From Nitrospinota bacterium (GTDB lineage: Bacteria > Nitrospinota_A > UBA7883 > JACRGQ01), in contig JACRGR010000032.1 in the NCBI GenBank assembly GCA_016212275.1, positions 28,218 through 92,217 of the forward strand: a DNA stretch of 64,000 nucleotides, read 5' to 3'. Numbering within the stretch: position 1 is the stretch's first letter; each line of letters starts with the position of its first letter. This document shows positions 46,183 to 54,088 of this stretch, in pieces. The notes beneath the pieces are model-generated. The model worked only from the letters and a program-made list of their open reading frames with translations. It was not told where the DNA came from and did no database searches. The position numbers and the translations under genes are program-made.

Positions 46183-47262
46183 CTACAGGTTCCTTACTAT
46201 TTTCGCTTTCGCTTTCAGGTCGGCGAGGTACTGCACCATTTTCTGGCGCTTGGCGTCCGCTTCCAGCCCGCGCACCACGTCGTCCTTCACGTCCTTGAAC
46301 GCCATGATGCCCGCCGGTTTTTTCTCCTCCAGCTTAATGAGGTGGAGGCCGAACTGAGTGGTCACCACGCCGCTCACCTGCCCCGCCTTCAGCGCGAAGG
46401 CCACATCTTCAAACTCTTTCACCAGCGCGCCGCGCGGGCGGAGCCCCAAGTCGCCGCCCAAGGCCTTCGTGCTGTCTTCGCCGTACTGCTTCGCCAGGTC
46501 CTCGAACTTCTCCCCGGCCTTGAGCTTGGCCTGTATTTCCGCCATCTTCTTCGCGGCGGCGTCCTTCTTTTCCTTATCCGCGTCCGGCTCCAGCCGGATG
46601 ATGATGTGCCGCGCGCGGATCATCTCCGGCGCCTGAAACATATTTTTATTCCCGTTGTAATACTTCTGGGCGTCCGCCTCGGTCACTTTCACGCCCTTGA
46701 GCACCCGCTCTTCAATAAGCGCGCGGATGGTCAGGTCTTCGCGGATGTTGTCCTTGATCTCCGCCGCGGTGGTGGCCTGCTGGCCCATCCATTTTTTGAA
46801 CTCGTCCTCCGAGCCGAAGCGGGCCTTGAACCCATCGTACTGTTTCTCAACCACCTTTTCGTCGGCCTTCATCTTGTTGGCCTTGGCCTCTTGAAGGAAC
46901 AGTTCGGTATGCACCATCTGCCCCAGCACGTTGTTCTCGATGGTCTTGAGCTTTTCTTCCGTCAGCGTGTCGTTGCGCGCGGACATGTCCGCCACGATGT
47001 CCTTCAATATCCGCGCGAACATGGTGCGGCTGATCTCCACGCCGTTCACCGAGGCCACCACCTTAGGCAGTGAAGCGGGATCGAACGTGACCGCCTTCTC
47101 AGGCGCTTTCGCCGGGGCCTTGTCGCCGGACGGCGCACCGTTCGCGGCGGGTTTTTCACCCGCTTCCGCCGCCACGGCGGTGGACTGCGCGCCATCCAAG
47201 AACGATACAAATAGGAGGCCGAATATTACGGCCAACGCGATACCCACCGCTTTCCTGGTCAT
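46183..47262 (-). CDS. SurA/PpiC-type peptidyl-prolyl isomerase
   Basis: The protein of about 359 residues has a hydrophobic N-terminal anchor or signal (AVGIALAVIFGLLFVSFL), then an Ala/Pro/Lys linker. A SurA-N chaperone helical region follows (NNVLGQMVHTELFLQEAKANKM), then a parvulin domain (MIRARHIIIRLEPDAD, YGEDSTKALGGDLGLRPRG, TQFGLHLIKLEEK). It folds outer-membrane proteins in the periplasm. The ATG at 47262 was chosen because GGAG stands 9 nt upstream; an ATG at 47277 is possible. Confidence 0.9.
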   Translation of the reverse strand: MTRKAVGIALAVIFGLLFVSFLDGAQSTAVAAEAGEKPAANGAPSGDKAPAKAPEKAVTFDPASLPKVVASVNGVEISRTMFARILKDIVADMSARNDTLTEEKLKTIENNVLGQMVHTELFLQEAKANKMKADEKVVEKQYDGFKARFGSEDEFKKWMGQQATTAAEIKDNIREDLTIRALIEERVLKGVKVTEADAQKYYNGNKNMFQAPEMIRARHIIIRLEPDADKEKKDAAAKKMAEIQAKLKAGEKFEDLAKQYGEDSTKALGGDLGLRPRGALVKEFEDVAFALKAGQVSGVVTTQFGLHLIKLEEKKPAGIMAFKDVKDDVVRGLEADAKRQKMVQYLADLKAKAKIVRNL

Positions 47263-47303
47263 TGAATTATTCTCCATAAAATTGTTTTTCCGTGATGTGG
47301 CCA

Positions 47304-48044
47304 TCACATATAAAGGCCGCCGTTCACATGCAATACCTGCCCCGTGATGTACCCGCCCGCGTCCGACGCCAAAAACAGGACGGCGTTCGATATATCGCGC
47401 GCGGAACCGAACCTCCCCAGAGGGATGCCCGCCAGAATGGACTTTTTCACTTCCTCGCCCAGCACGTCCGTCATGTCCGTCACGATATAGCCGGGGGACA
47501 CCACGTTCACCAGTATATCGCGCGAGGCCAGCTCACGCGCCACCGCCATGGTAAGGCCGATAAGCCCCGCCTTGGACGCGGCGTAGTTCGCCTGCCCCGG
47601 ATTGCCCGAGGAACCGACCACCGACCCGATGTTGACGATGCGTCCCGCGCGCTTTTTCATCATCGGGCGCGAGACGGCGCGGATCATGTTGAACGCCCCT
47701 TTCAGGTTCGTGTCCATCACCGCGTCCCAATCCGCGTCTTTCATCCGCATGAGAAGGCCGTCTTTGGTTATCCCCGCGTTGTTCACCAGAATATCAACGC
47801 CGCCGAACTTCTCGACGCACTGCTTCACCGCGGCGTCCGCCTCTTCCGATTTTGAAACGTCCGCTTTCACCGCGTGTACCGCCGTGCCGTGCGCATGCGC
47901 CAATTGCACCGTTTGGTCGGCGGGGGTGTTGTGATAGGTGAGGAAAACATTCGCGCCCGCCTCGGCGCAGGCCACCGCGATGTCTTGCCCTATTCCGCGG
48001 GAGGCGCCCGTCACCAGCGCCGTCTTGCCGCTAAGCGTTTTGAT
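47304..48044 (-). CDS. fabG: 3-oxoacyl-ACP reductase FabG with apparent ATC start
   Basis: The protein has the SDR cofactor motif TGASRGIG and the catalytic set NNAG, Ser in NIGSVVG and YAASKAG, ending GQVLHVNGGLYM as in FabG. It reduces 3-oxoacyl-ACP with NADPH. The first standard start in frame (GTG at 48014) would delete beta-strand 1. Upstream the frame reads ATC AAA ACG CTT AGC GGC. GGAGG lies exactly 6 nt before that ATC at 48044, inside the end of fabD. An ATC start is therefore the best fit unless the sequence has an error. Confidence 0.9.
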   Translation of the reverse strand: MKTLSGKTALVTGASRGIGQDIAVACAEAGANVFLTYHNTPADQTVQLAHAHGTAVHAVKADVSKSEEADAAVKQCVEKFGGVDILVNNAGITKDGLLMRMKDADWDAVMDTNLKGAFNMIRAVSRPMMKKRAGRIVNIGSVVGSSGNPGQANYAASKAGLIGLTMAVARELASRDILVNVVSPGYIVTDMTDVLGEEVKKSILAGIPLGRFGSARDISNAVLFLASDAGGYITGQVLHVNGGLYM

Positions 48045-48969
48045 TGAGGACCTCCAGCGTTTTTTCCAGGCTCGCCGCGTCTTCCACGTTGCACAGCGTC
48101 AGGCTTTTGTCCATCCGTTTGAACATGCCCGAAAGCGTTTTCCCTGGCCCGAATTCTATTACCGTGCGCACCCCGTTTTCAAGCAGAACGCGCATCACAT
48201 CCGTCCAGCGCACCGCGCCGGTCACTTGCCGTTTCACCCCTTCGCGCGCCTCGGCGGCTGTGGAAACAATTTTGGCGTCCACATTGTTCACCAGCGGCAC
48301 TTCCAGCGCGCGGAAGGCCAGCGCGTCCAGATCCACCGCCAACTTCGTTGAAGCACTCGCCATGTAGGGGCTGTGGAACGCGGCGGAAACATTTAGTTTC
48401 ACCACCCGTTTCGCCCCCCGGTCGGTGAGCAGGGGTATCGCTTTTTCGATCAGTTCCTTGTCGCCCGCTATCACCGTCTGCGCGTCGCCGTTGTAATTGG
48501 CGGGGCCTATGTCGCCCGGCTTTTGGCTTATCTCGCGGCACACCGCCTCGATGGCCGCCGCGTCCAGACCCAGCACGGCGGCCATGCCGCCACCGGACGC
48601 CTGCGACATGTACAGCCCGCGCTTGCGGACGATGCGGACCGCATCTTCAAACGAAAATGCTTTCGCGGCGAACAGCGCCGAAAATTCCCCCAGACTGTGA
48701 CCGGCCACGAAGTCCGGCTTTACATTGCTCTTTGAACGGAACGCCGCCAGCGCCATCGCGCTCACGGTCAATAGGGCGGGCTGGGTGTTTTGCGTTAGCG
48801 AAAGCTCTTCCTCCGGCCCCTCGTAACAGAGTTTGCCGAGGTCGAAACCGATTTCGGCGGAGGCGAACCCCATCAGGTCGCCGCACGGGGGGAACTTTTC
48901 AGAAAGGTTTTTCCCCATGCCGGGGATTTGGGCCCCCTGCCCCGGAAATACGAACGCCACTTTTCCCAT
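48031..48969 (-). CDS. fabD: Malonyl-CoA:ACP transacylase
   Basis: The 312-residue protein moves malonyl groups from CoA to ACP in fatty-acid synthesis. Family motifs are VFPGQGAQIPGMG at the N-terminus, the active-site serine in GHSLGEF (about S92), and the catalytic histidine in NVSAAFHSPYM. The C-terminal EFGPGKTLSGM is also conserved. It is first in an operon with fabG, whose start lies within the last codons. Confidence 0.95.
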   Translation of the reverse strand: MGKVAFVFPGQGAQIPGMGKNLSEKFPPCGDLMGFASAEIGFDLGKLCYEGPEEELSLTQNTQPALLTVSAMALAAFRSKSNVKPDFVAGHSLGEFSALFAAKAFSFEDAVRIVRKRGLYMSQASGGGMAAVLGLDAAAIEAVCREISQKPGDIGPANYNGDAQTVIAGDKELIEKAIPLLTDRGAKRVVKLNVSAAFHSPYMASASTKLAVDLDALAFRALEVPLVNNVDAKIVSTAAEAREGVKRQVTGAVRWTDVMRVLLENGVRTVIEFGPGKTLSGMFKRMDKSLTLCNVEDAASLEKTLEVLNQNA

Positions 48970-49068
48970 ACCGAAACGCTAATCTATATGCAGACCCGCC
49001 GCAAGTCAAATCACACAATTACCGGCAGTTATGGTATTATTATTGCGACTAAGCGAGGGGAAATCCAG

Positions 49069-49833
49069 ATGGCACGGATATTGGTCATAGATGATGATGA
49101 GTCCACGCGCGCGATAATCGCCCACAAGTTGGGAAAAACCCACGAAGCCTTTGCCGTCAGGGGCGGTCACGAGGCGCTGACCCACCTCGAAAAGGAGAAG
49201 GTGGACCTGATCCTGATTGACCAGATGATGCCGCACATGAACGGGCTGGAGGCCTACACCCTCTTCCGCGAACGGCTGGCCGAATGCCCCCCGGCGGTGA
49301 TGATGACCGCCTTCTCCAACACCGAGCTTGCCGTGGCGTTCATGAAAGCGGGGGGAGCGGACTTCGTGCTGAAGCCGCTGGACTTCGAGATACTGGAAAT
49401 AAAGGTGAAAAACGCCCTGCGCCTGGGCGCGCTCAACGCCGCGCCGCAACGGCAAATATCGGAGGCAGACCTCTTCTTCGCCGCCGCCAGCGACGGCTTT
49501 TGCTCGATAGAGTTCGACGGCGCCATCCGAATCGCCAACCGGGCGATGGAGGACATGCTCTTGTTCCCGCGCGGCGAATTGAAAGGAAAGAATTTCCATA
49601 ACGTCATACTCCCCGCCGACCAGGAGACCGTTATCGCGGAACTGGAGCACCTGCAAAGGGACAGCGGACACCCCACTCGGATAGAGTCCCGCGTCAACTG
49701 TTACGACGGGTCGGTGAAGACCATCTCGTGGAGCGCCACCATTTTTGAAAAACGTAAATTGATCTTCCTCACCGCCCGCGAAGTGGGCGAAGGATTCCTC
49801 CTCCAGCATCCGCAAGCCCGCCTTGCCATATAG
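49069..49833 (+). CDS. Response regulator with C-terminal PAS domain
   Basis: The 254-residue protein has a receiver domain (1-120; ARILVIDDDESTRAI, phospho-Asp in LILIDQMMPHMNG, Thr in MMTAFSN, Lys in VLKPLD). A PAS-like domain follows (about 140-250; FCSIEFDGAIRIANRAMEDMLLF). It has no output DNA-binding or enzyme domain. GAGGGG lies 9 nt before the ATG. A 125-bp part of the PAS region is duplicated inside a chimeric ORF at 51008-51132. It is divergent from fabD. Confidence 0.88.
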   Translation: MARILVIDDDESTRAIIAHKLGKTHEAFAVRGGHEALTHLEKEKVDLILIDQMMPHMNGLEAYTLFRERLAECPPAVMMTAFSNTELAVAFMKAGGADFVLKPLDFEILEIKVKNALRLGALNAAPQRQISEADLFFAAASDGFCSIEFDGAIRIANRAMEDMLLFPRGELKGKNFHNVILPADQETVIAELEHLQRDSGHPTRIESRVNCYDGSVKTISWSATIFEKRKLIFLTAREVGEGFLLQHPQARLAI

Positions 49834-49851
49834 CCGGGAGTGAAAGCAAAA

Positions 49852-49913
49852 GGCATGGCAGACCGTTCAAGTCTTGGTCGCAAAGGCCGTGGGTCAGCGT
49901 GGGTCGCCATGCC
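49852..49913. other. Inverted repeat GGCATGGC/GCCATGCC after the REC-PAS gene
   Basis: 8-bp arms enclose about 46 nt that can form a further GACC...GGTC stem. It starts 18 nt after the stop codon at 49833. It may be an RNA structure or an insertion boundary marking the accessory patch that follows. No T-run is present. Confidence 0.35.
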
Positions 49914-49992
49914 TGTCAATGAAACAACCCGAACAGTTGAGAGGTGCATCAAGCCCGCATTTCGCAAGGATGGGCGTGCATTAACGCCGCTG

Positions 49993-50020
49993 TTCACTAT
50001 ACGATTCAGGGTAGTATAAT
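49993..50020 (+). promoter_or_regulatory. Promoter giving a near-leaderless mRNA for the Bro-N gene
   Basis: TTCACT and TATAAT are spaced 16 nt apart. The expected start is at about 50027, only about 3 nt before the ATG at 50030, and no ribosome site is present. Confidence 0.6.
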
Positions 50021-50029
50021 TCGTGGCAT

Positions 50030-50887
50030 ATGAACAAAGAAAATAACAGTAGCGAGGCAAGTACAAAAATCTCCCTTTTCAAGGGCAAGCAAATCCGAAA
50101 AACTCTCCATCGGGGAGAATGGTGGTTTTCGGTTGTGGATGTCGTACAAGCATTAACAGACCAGGCTGATAACATACTTGCAAGAAAATACTGGAATAAG
50201 CTTGCGCAAAGGTTAAGAGATGAAGGAAGTGAGTTGGTGACATTTTGTCACCAACTGAAATTAGAGGCGACCGACGGTAAAAAGTACAAAACCGACTGCG
50301 CCGACACAGAGGGCGTTTTCCGCATCATCCAGTCCATCCCGTCTCCCAAGGCGGAGCCTTTCAAGCGGTGGCTGGCAAAAGTTGGCTATGAACGGGTGCG
50401 GGAGATAGAAAACCCGGAACTGGCCACCAAAAGAACCCGCATACTCTATAAACTCAAGGGCTACAGTGAAGACTGGATAGAAAAGCGTATGCGCGGCATT
50501 GCCATCCGCGAGGAACTGACCGACGAATGGAAAAACCGGGGAGCAAAGGAACACGGGGATTATGAGATTTTGACGGCTGAAATTTCCAAAGCGACTTTTG
50601 GCGTTACGCCCGGTGAATATAAAAAGCTCAAAGGTCTCAAACGGGAGAACTTGCGCGATCACATGGATGACTTTGAATTGATCTTCAACATGCTTGGCGA
50701 ACGCGCCACGACGGAAATCCATCGCACTGAAAATTCAAAAGGCGTGGTGAAACTGCGAAGCGATGCGAAAGCGGGCGGCGATATTGCCGGTGGCGCGCGG
50801 AAGAAGCTGGAGGCGCGTCTTGGCCGGTCGGTGGTGACAAAGAAAAACTATCTCAAGAATCCGGAAGATAAAAGGAAACTGAAATAA
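50030..50887 (+). CDS. Bro-N / DinD-like antirepressor family protein
   Basis: The 285-residue protein has an N-terminal Bro-N domain (ISLFKGKQIRKTLHRGEWWFSVVDVVQALTDQ). A conserved C-terminal part follows (EPFKRWLAKVGYERVREIENPELATKRT, YSEDWIEKRMRGIAIREELTDEWKNRG, DHMDDFELIFNMLGERATTEIHR), as in DinD and phage antirepressor-like proteins often found next to DNA-modification genes. The role is uncertain. GC content is lower than that of the neighbouring core genes, suggesting transfer. The next ORF starts 3 nt after its stop, so they are probably co-transcribed. Confidence 0.82.
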   Translation: MNKENNSSEASTKISLFKGKQIRKTLHRGEWWFSVVDVVQALTDQADNILARKYWNKLAQRLRDEGSELVTFCHQLKLEATDGKKYKTDCADTEGVFRIIQSIPSPKAEPFKRWLAKVGYERVREIENPELATKRTRILYKLKGYSEDWIEKRMRGIAIREELTDEWKNRGAKEHGDYEILTAEISKATFGVTPGEYKKLKGLKRENLRDHMDDFELIFNMLGERATTEIHRTENSKGVVKLRSDAKAGGDIAGGARKKLEARLGRSVVTKKNYLKNPEDKRKLK

Positions 50888-50890
50888 TAT

Positions 50891-51268
50891 ATGACCACCA
50901 AAAAGCAAAAACTCGAACTTACTTGGATTGGCAAACACAATCCGGAATACTTCATGACCAATATCGAGCCGCGCATTCTGGAAGAGCGGACGGACTTATC
51001 ATATGGCGACAAGGAGACGGTTATCGCGGAACTGGAACACTTGCAAAAGGACGGCGGACACCCCACGCGGATAAAGTCCCGCGTCAACTGTTACGACGGG
51101 TCGGTAAGGACCATCTCGTGGAGCGCCACCATCCGCGAAGTGGATGAATGGGAAGACGAGGGAGGCTATTGGGCGAAAGGAGAAATGTATGATTGCAAGA
51201 CCAAACCCCAATTACTGCAATTATTGGGAGGTGAAATCTACTTTGTACAATTGCACCCTCCAATATGA
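50891..51268 (+). pseudogene. Chimeric ORF: truncated DNA-methyltransferase start joined to a PAS fragment
   Basis: The first ~39 residues (MTTKKQKLELTWIGKHNPEY... IEPRILEERTDLSYGD) look like the N-terminus of type III-type adenine DNA methyltransferases. The frame then passes straight into a 125-bp copy of the REC-PAS gene (KETVIAELEHLQKDGGHPTR), 92% identical in DNA. It ends with about 42 unrelated residues. The rest of the methyltransferase is missing. This is a recombination scar that stayed open, 125 residues long. Whether it is expressed as a protein is unknown. Confidence 0.7.
51008..51132 (+). repeat. Duplicate of part of the REC-PAS gene (source 49618-49742)
   Basis: The 125 bp match 49618-49742 with 10 differences and no gaps. 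Five differences are synonymous; five change residues (Q-K, R-K, S-G, E-K, K-R). Both copies keep the same reading frame. Flanking sequence is unrelated on both sides. Confidence 0.9.
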
Positions 51269-51277
51269 GGGGGAGGA

Positions 51278-51409
51278 ATGAAAATCCTGTTATCATTGCT
51301 AGCAATTCTAGTAGTGCTATATGTTGCGATCCAGGTGGCTTTCTTTCTTGGAGGAATTTGCCTCGCATTGCTGGGAACTTTCCTCCTCATGGGAACGAAC
51401 CTTCCCTAG
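51278..51409 (+). CDS. 43-residue single-pass membrane protein
   Basis: The ORF begins MKILLSLLAILVVLYVAIQV, continues with AFFLGGICLALLGTFLLMG, and ends TNLP. It is almost wholly hydrophobic, so one long or two short membrane helices. GAGGGGGAGGA precedes the ATG, a strong ribosome site. No family is recognised. It lies in the accessory patch after the chimeric ORF. Confidence 0.6.
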   Translation: MKILLSLLAILVVLYVAIQVAFFLGGICLALLGTFLLMGTNLP

Positions 51410-51466
51410 ATGTGTTCCCTCGCCGATTCGCATTATCGAGGAATAAACGATTCTTGCGCATTGTGC

Positions 51467-51495
51467 TTGACATGTTTTACCGGTCGGCATAGCAT
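51467..51495 (+). promoter_or_regulatory. Sigma-70-type promoter in the accessory patch
   Basis: A perfect TTGACA at 51467-51472 stands 17 nt before TAGCAT at 51490-51495. The expected start near 51502 gives a leader of about 57 nt before the ATG at 51559. A TCCCTTAAGGGA palindrome lies in the leader. Confidence 0.6.
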
Positions 51496-51558
51496 CCGGG
51501 CATAGGATTCCTGTTAGGCAGTGTCCCTTAAGGGAAATCGTCACAATGGAGGACTGCA

Positions 51559-51900
51559 ATGGCAATACCGTTTTCAGCATTAAAAAACCTGTTGAAACTT
51601 GCAATAGAATTAGGCAACCTCACAATGCCGATATTCAACCGATGGTCGGAGGCCAAACCGAAGATGACCGGGAATATCGCTACTGAGGACAATATTAGGC
51701 AACTCGAACAACGCATTTTAGATCTTGAAACCTCCGAAAAAGACCAAGCAGAATTAGCAAAGAAGATGGCAATTCAATTTCAAGAGATTTCACAAGCCCT
51801 AATCACAATTTACAAGAGAACCACCATTGCAATTTTGTTAGGGGCAGGCGCCATCGCGGTGGCCATACTGGCTCTTGCTCGCACCATGATGGGTCAGTGA
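51559..51900 (+). CDS. Coiled-coil protein with C-terminal membrane anchor, unknown
   Basis: The 113-residue protein has a coiled-coil region (TEDNIRQLEQRILDLETSEKDQAELAKKMAIQFQEI) followed by one C-terminal membrane helix (TTIAILLGAGAIAVAILALA). It ends RTMMGQ. GGAGG lies before the ATG. It is a tail-anchored topology of unknown role. Low GC suggests recent transfer. Confidence 0.65.
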   Translation: MAIPFSALKNLLKLAIELGNLTMPIFNRWSEAKPKMTGNIATEDNIRQLEQRILDLETSEKDQAELAKKMAIQFQEISQALITIYKRTTIAILLGAGAIAVAILALARTMMGQ

Positions 51901-52022
51901 AAAACTCATTAATTTGCCCTCCTTGCCCTTTTGACCTTGTTTACCTGTCGGCTAATCCTTTCTTTGTAGGTAATGTTAAAAATGGAACCGCCCGTTTAAT
52001 TAGGATGTACCCATATTAAGAC

Positions 52023-52502
52023 ATGGAAAACAGGGTGCAACTTTCCGAGGAAACAATAAAACGATTACTCACACCGTTCAATGATAGTGTGTCCAATTAT
52101 AAGTTGCCAATGCCGGGAATCGATATTGTTATCACTGTGGACACCTCTGCCATAGGAATAGGCTGTGGTGAAATAATTGTACCATTGATAATACCCTTGA
52201 TGCCCAACTTCACTTTATCGCTGGGGGCTTTTGAGGTACGCGGGGGACTCCTGTATTTTCGTGTATTACGGATTGGTTCAATTGGCGGTCCATTCATGAA
52301 CAAGACATCCCCAATTCAGGGATTTGGCGTCAAATATTTAATTGAATCGATATCTGCGAAAAATGTCCGGGTAAAGTATATGGACGGGTGGGTTGAGGTT
52401 GACTTAATGGCAATAATTAGCGAACGAGTTCCAGCAATTGGCTTTCTACGATTGTCCTCTTTAGCGGTAGATAAGGGATTGGAAATCACCTTTGACGCAT
52501 AA
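52023..52502 (+). CDS. Hypothetical protein, unknown
   Basis: The 159-residue protein has beta-rich segments (GIDIVITVDTSAIGIGCGEIIVPLIIPLMP, GAFEVRGGLLYFRVLRIGSIGGPF). It lacks a signal peptide. I recognise no family. No ribosome site was found close to the ATG. GC is low relative to the core genes. It is part of the accessory patch before the toxin-antitoxin pair; 52503-52630 after it holds nothing I can name. Confidence 0.55.
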   Translation: MENRVQLSEETIKRLLTPFNDSVSNYKLPMPGIDIVITVDTSAIGIGCGEIIVPLIIPLMPNFTLSLGAFEVRGGLLYFRVLRIGSIGGPFMNKTSPIQGFGVKYLIESISAKNVRVKYMDGWVEVDLMAIISERVPAIGFLRLSSLAVDKGLEITFDA

Positions 52503-52630
52503 GGAAGAAATAATCCCCCTTAAATAAGGTTTGGGGTCATGGGGTCTTGCAATCATACATGCTGGGAATTATCGTAATACGCGACCCCAATTCGTGCCAC
52601 CCAATCAGTGGGGGGGGGTATGACGATAGA

Positions 52631-52966
52631 TTATCCGACAATATCCATGAATCCGTCCATCACGGTGGCCAGTTCCTCGGCGCTCGCCCTGCCGAGTTTC
52701 TTTCCCAGCCGTTCCGTGGAAATGGTCCTTATCTGGCTTATCTTCACCCATGACCGTTTGGGCAATGCCGCACCCCGCAACTCCAGGGTGAGGGGAAACC
52801 CCGCCTTTGGCTCTTTGCTTGTAAGGGCCAGCGCGATCACCGTCCCGGACCTCTCATTAAGAATTTCGTGACTGATCACCAGTATCGGCCTGTGCCCCGC
52901 CTGCTCATTCCCGCGGACGGGGTTCAGGTCGGCCCAATAAATATCTCCCCTCAGTATTCTTCGCAT
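52631..52966 (-). CDS. MazF/PemK-type endoribonuclease toxin
   Basis: The 111-residue protein shows the MazF fold: RRILRGDIYWADLNPVRGNEQAGHRPILVIS at the start, ALALTSKEPKAGFPLTLEL, and KRSWVKISQIRTISTERLGKKLG. The conserved Arg in HRP and the Thr in LTSKE are consistent with RNase activity. The ATG at 52966 overlaps the antitoxin stop, so the pair is coupled in the order antitoxin-toxin. Confidence 0.9.
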   Translation of the reverse strand: MRRILRGDIYWADLNPVRGNEQAGHRPILVISHEILNERSGTVIALALTSKEPKAGFPLTLELRGAALPKRSWVKISQIRTISTERLGKKLGRASAEELATVMDGFMDIVG

Positions 52967-53190
52967 TCGTCCGCCGCATTGAGGGATTCCTCGGCAAGTT
53001 CGCGCTCCTCCCGCGGATCGAGTTTCGCCGCCTCCAGCGCAAACCTTTTGCGCCGCCAATCCCCCAGCCGGTCTTTCAGCGCGGACTGGATCGCGTTGGA
53101 CCGGCTTTTGTACTTGCCTTCACGCACCAGCCGGTCTATCTGCTTGACGGTCTCTTCATCAACTGTAATGGCGATCTTCGTGGTTGCCAT
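52951..53190 (-). CDS. Ribbon-helix-helix antitoxin
   Basis: The 79-residue protein begins ATTKIAITVDEETVKQIDRLVREGKYKSRSNAIQSAL, a CopG/MetJ-type ribbon-helix-helix DNA-binding region. A charged tail follows (REERELAEESLNAADECEEY) that probably binds the MazF toxin. GGAGGAG lies upstream of the ATG. It likely represses its own operon. Confidence 0.88.
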   Translation of the reverse strand: MATTKIAITVDEETVKQIDRLVREGKYKSRSNAIQSALKDRLGDWRRKRFALEAAKLDPREERELAEESLNAADECEEY

Positions 53191-53204
53191 ACTCCGCTCC
53201 TCCC

Positions 53205-53227
53205 TGGTATTCGATATTATCATACCA
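53205..53227. promoter_or_regulatory. Inverted repeat upstream of the antitoxin gene
   Basis: TGGTAT and ATACCA arms enclose 11 AT-rich bases. The site lies 15-37 bp before the antitoxin ATG, overlapping the likely promoter, as expected for toxin-antitoxin self-repression. Confidence 0.5.
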
Positions 53228-53264
53228 TCGGCCCCGCACAACCGGAAGAACGGGCAATGCCAGG

Positions 53265-53921
53265 TTACGCGGAGCGGGGAAGCCAGCCGATGGCGGCGGA
53301 TACGGATTTGCGCGGGATCATGATGAGCGTATCGGTGAGGGCGACGCCGATGCGTTTGGATTCGAGCAGTTTCATCATCATCGGCTGTGCATCCAGCGTC
53401 CAGTCGCCGTACCCCGGCGAGTAGCGCATCGTTACCGTGTAGCCGTTCTTTTCGCATTCGCGCACGATGCGCTCTTCCACCCGGTCGGCGAGGTAGTCCG
53501 CCATCCATCCGCCCACCGCGTCGAGATAGAACGAATCGGTGGCGTCAGTTTTTCCCAATGTTTCCACGCGGCCGGGCAGTGCCGGGCCGATAGTGGTGAG
53601 CAGGAGCGTGACGTAATCGCACGGGGTCAGCAGTTCGGCGATCTTTTTGCCGAAGAAAAGGCCCGGCGCACCTTCCACCCCCGGCGGCAGTCCCGGCTCC
53701 TTCACCAGCCGGAAGGTGCGGTACACGGCTTTCGGCTCCATCAGCGCGTACCCTTCGTCAATCGCCTTTTTGATGTAGCGGGCGATGTTCTGCTCCGGCA
53801 GGTCTTTGAGCGTGGGGGTTTTCGCTATCCGCAGTTCCTTCAGCACGCGCTCTTCCTCGATGGTGAACGGGATGTTGCTCATCACCACATGCTTGTTCAG
53901 GCTCTCGATAACGGCGGCCAC
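53265..53921 (-). CDS. B12-dependent methionine synthase activation-domain-like protein
   Basis: The 218-residue protein carries the signature RYSPGYGDW, which in MetH binds SAM during reductive reactivation. FYLDAVGGWMADYLADRVEERI and a C-terminal SKRIGVALTDTLIMIPRKSVSA fit the same domain. Stand-alone versions accompany split methionine synthases or other corrinoid methyltransferases. The start is a GTG at 53921 with GAGG 4 nt ahead. MetH itself is not in the window. Confidence 0.85.
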   Translation of the reverse strand: MAAVIESLNKHVVMSNIPFTIEEERVLKELRIAKTPTLKDLPEQNIARYIKKAIDEGYALMEPKAVYRTFRLVKEPGLPPGVEGAPGLFFGKKIAELLTPCDYVTLLLTTIGPALPGRVETLGKTDATDSFYLDAVGGWMADYLADRVEERIVRECEKNGYTVTMRYSPGYGDWTLDAQPMMMKLLESKRIGVALTDTLIMIPRKSVSAAIGWLPRSA

Positions 53922-53956
53922 CTTACCTCATCCCTTCGTAGCGAAAGACGGGATAG

Positions 53957-53980
53957 CCACAGAGGCACCGAGACACGGAG
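53957..53980. repeat. Short direct repeat, CCACAGAGGCACCGAGACAC family
   Basis: One of four related copies (others at 54065-54088, 54470-54493 inverted, and a partial inverted one at 7188-7203). Three of the four frame the GxxExxY gene. The word is a common dispersed repeat next to GxxExxY genes. Confidence 0.7.
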
Positions 53981-54064
53981 AGGAATAATTGGGGGTTGGA
54001 CACCTGCGAATACACGCGCAGAATCAGGTCTCTTATTGTCGGGGGTTGCCCGTGGGGGAGAGAG

Positions 54065-54088
54065 CCACAGAGGCACCGAGACACAGAG
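54065..54088. repeat. Short repeat, second copy, abutting the GxxExxY stop codon
   Basis: CCACAGAGGCACCGAGACAC is followed by AGAG. It ends exactly where the GxxExxY stop codon begins and is in direct orientation to the copy at 53957. Confidence 0.7.

Noticed and set aside
49852..49913. Attachment site or tRNA-like gene
   Set aside because: The inverted repeat does not fold into a cloverleaf and no integrase is present.
49618..51132. Template/variable repeat pair of a diversity-generating retroelement
   Set aside because: Differences between the two 125-bp copies are not confined to adenines of one copy, and no reverse transcriptase gene is present.
50030..52502. Prophage
   Set aside because: Only one antirepressor-like gene is present; no integrase, structural or lysis genes, and the S24 repressor is 8 kb away.
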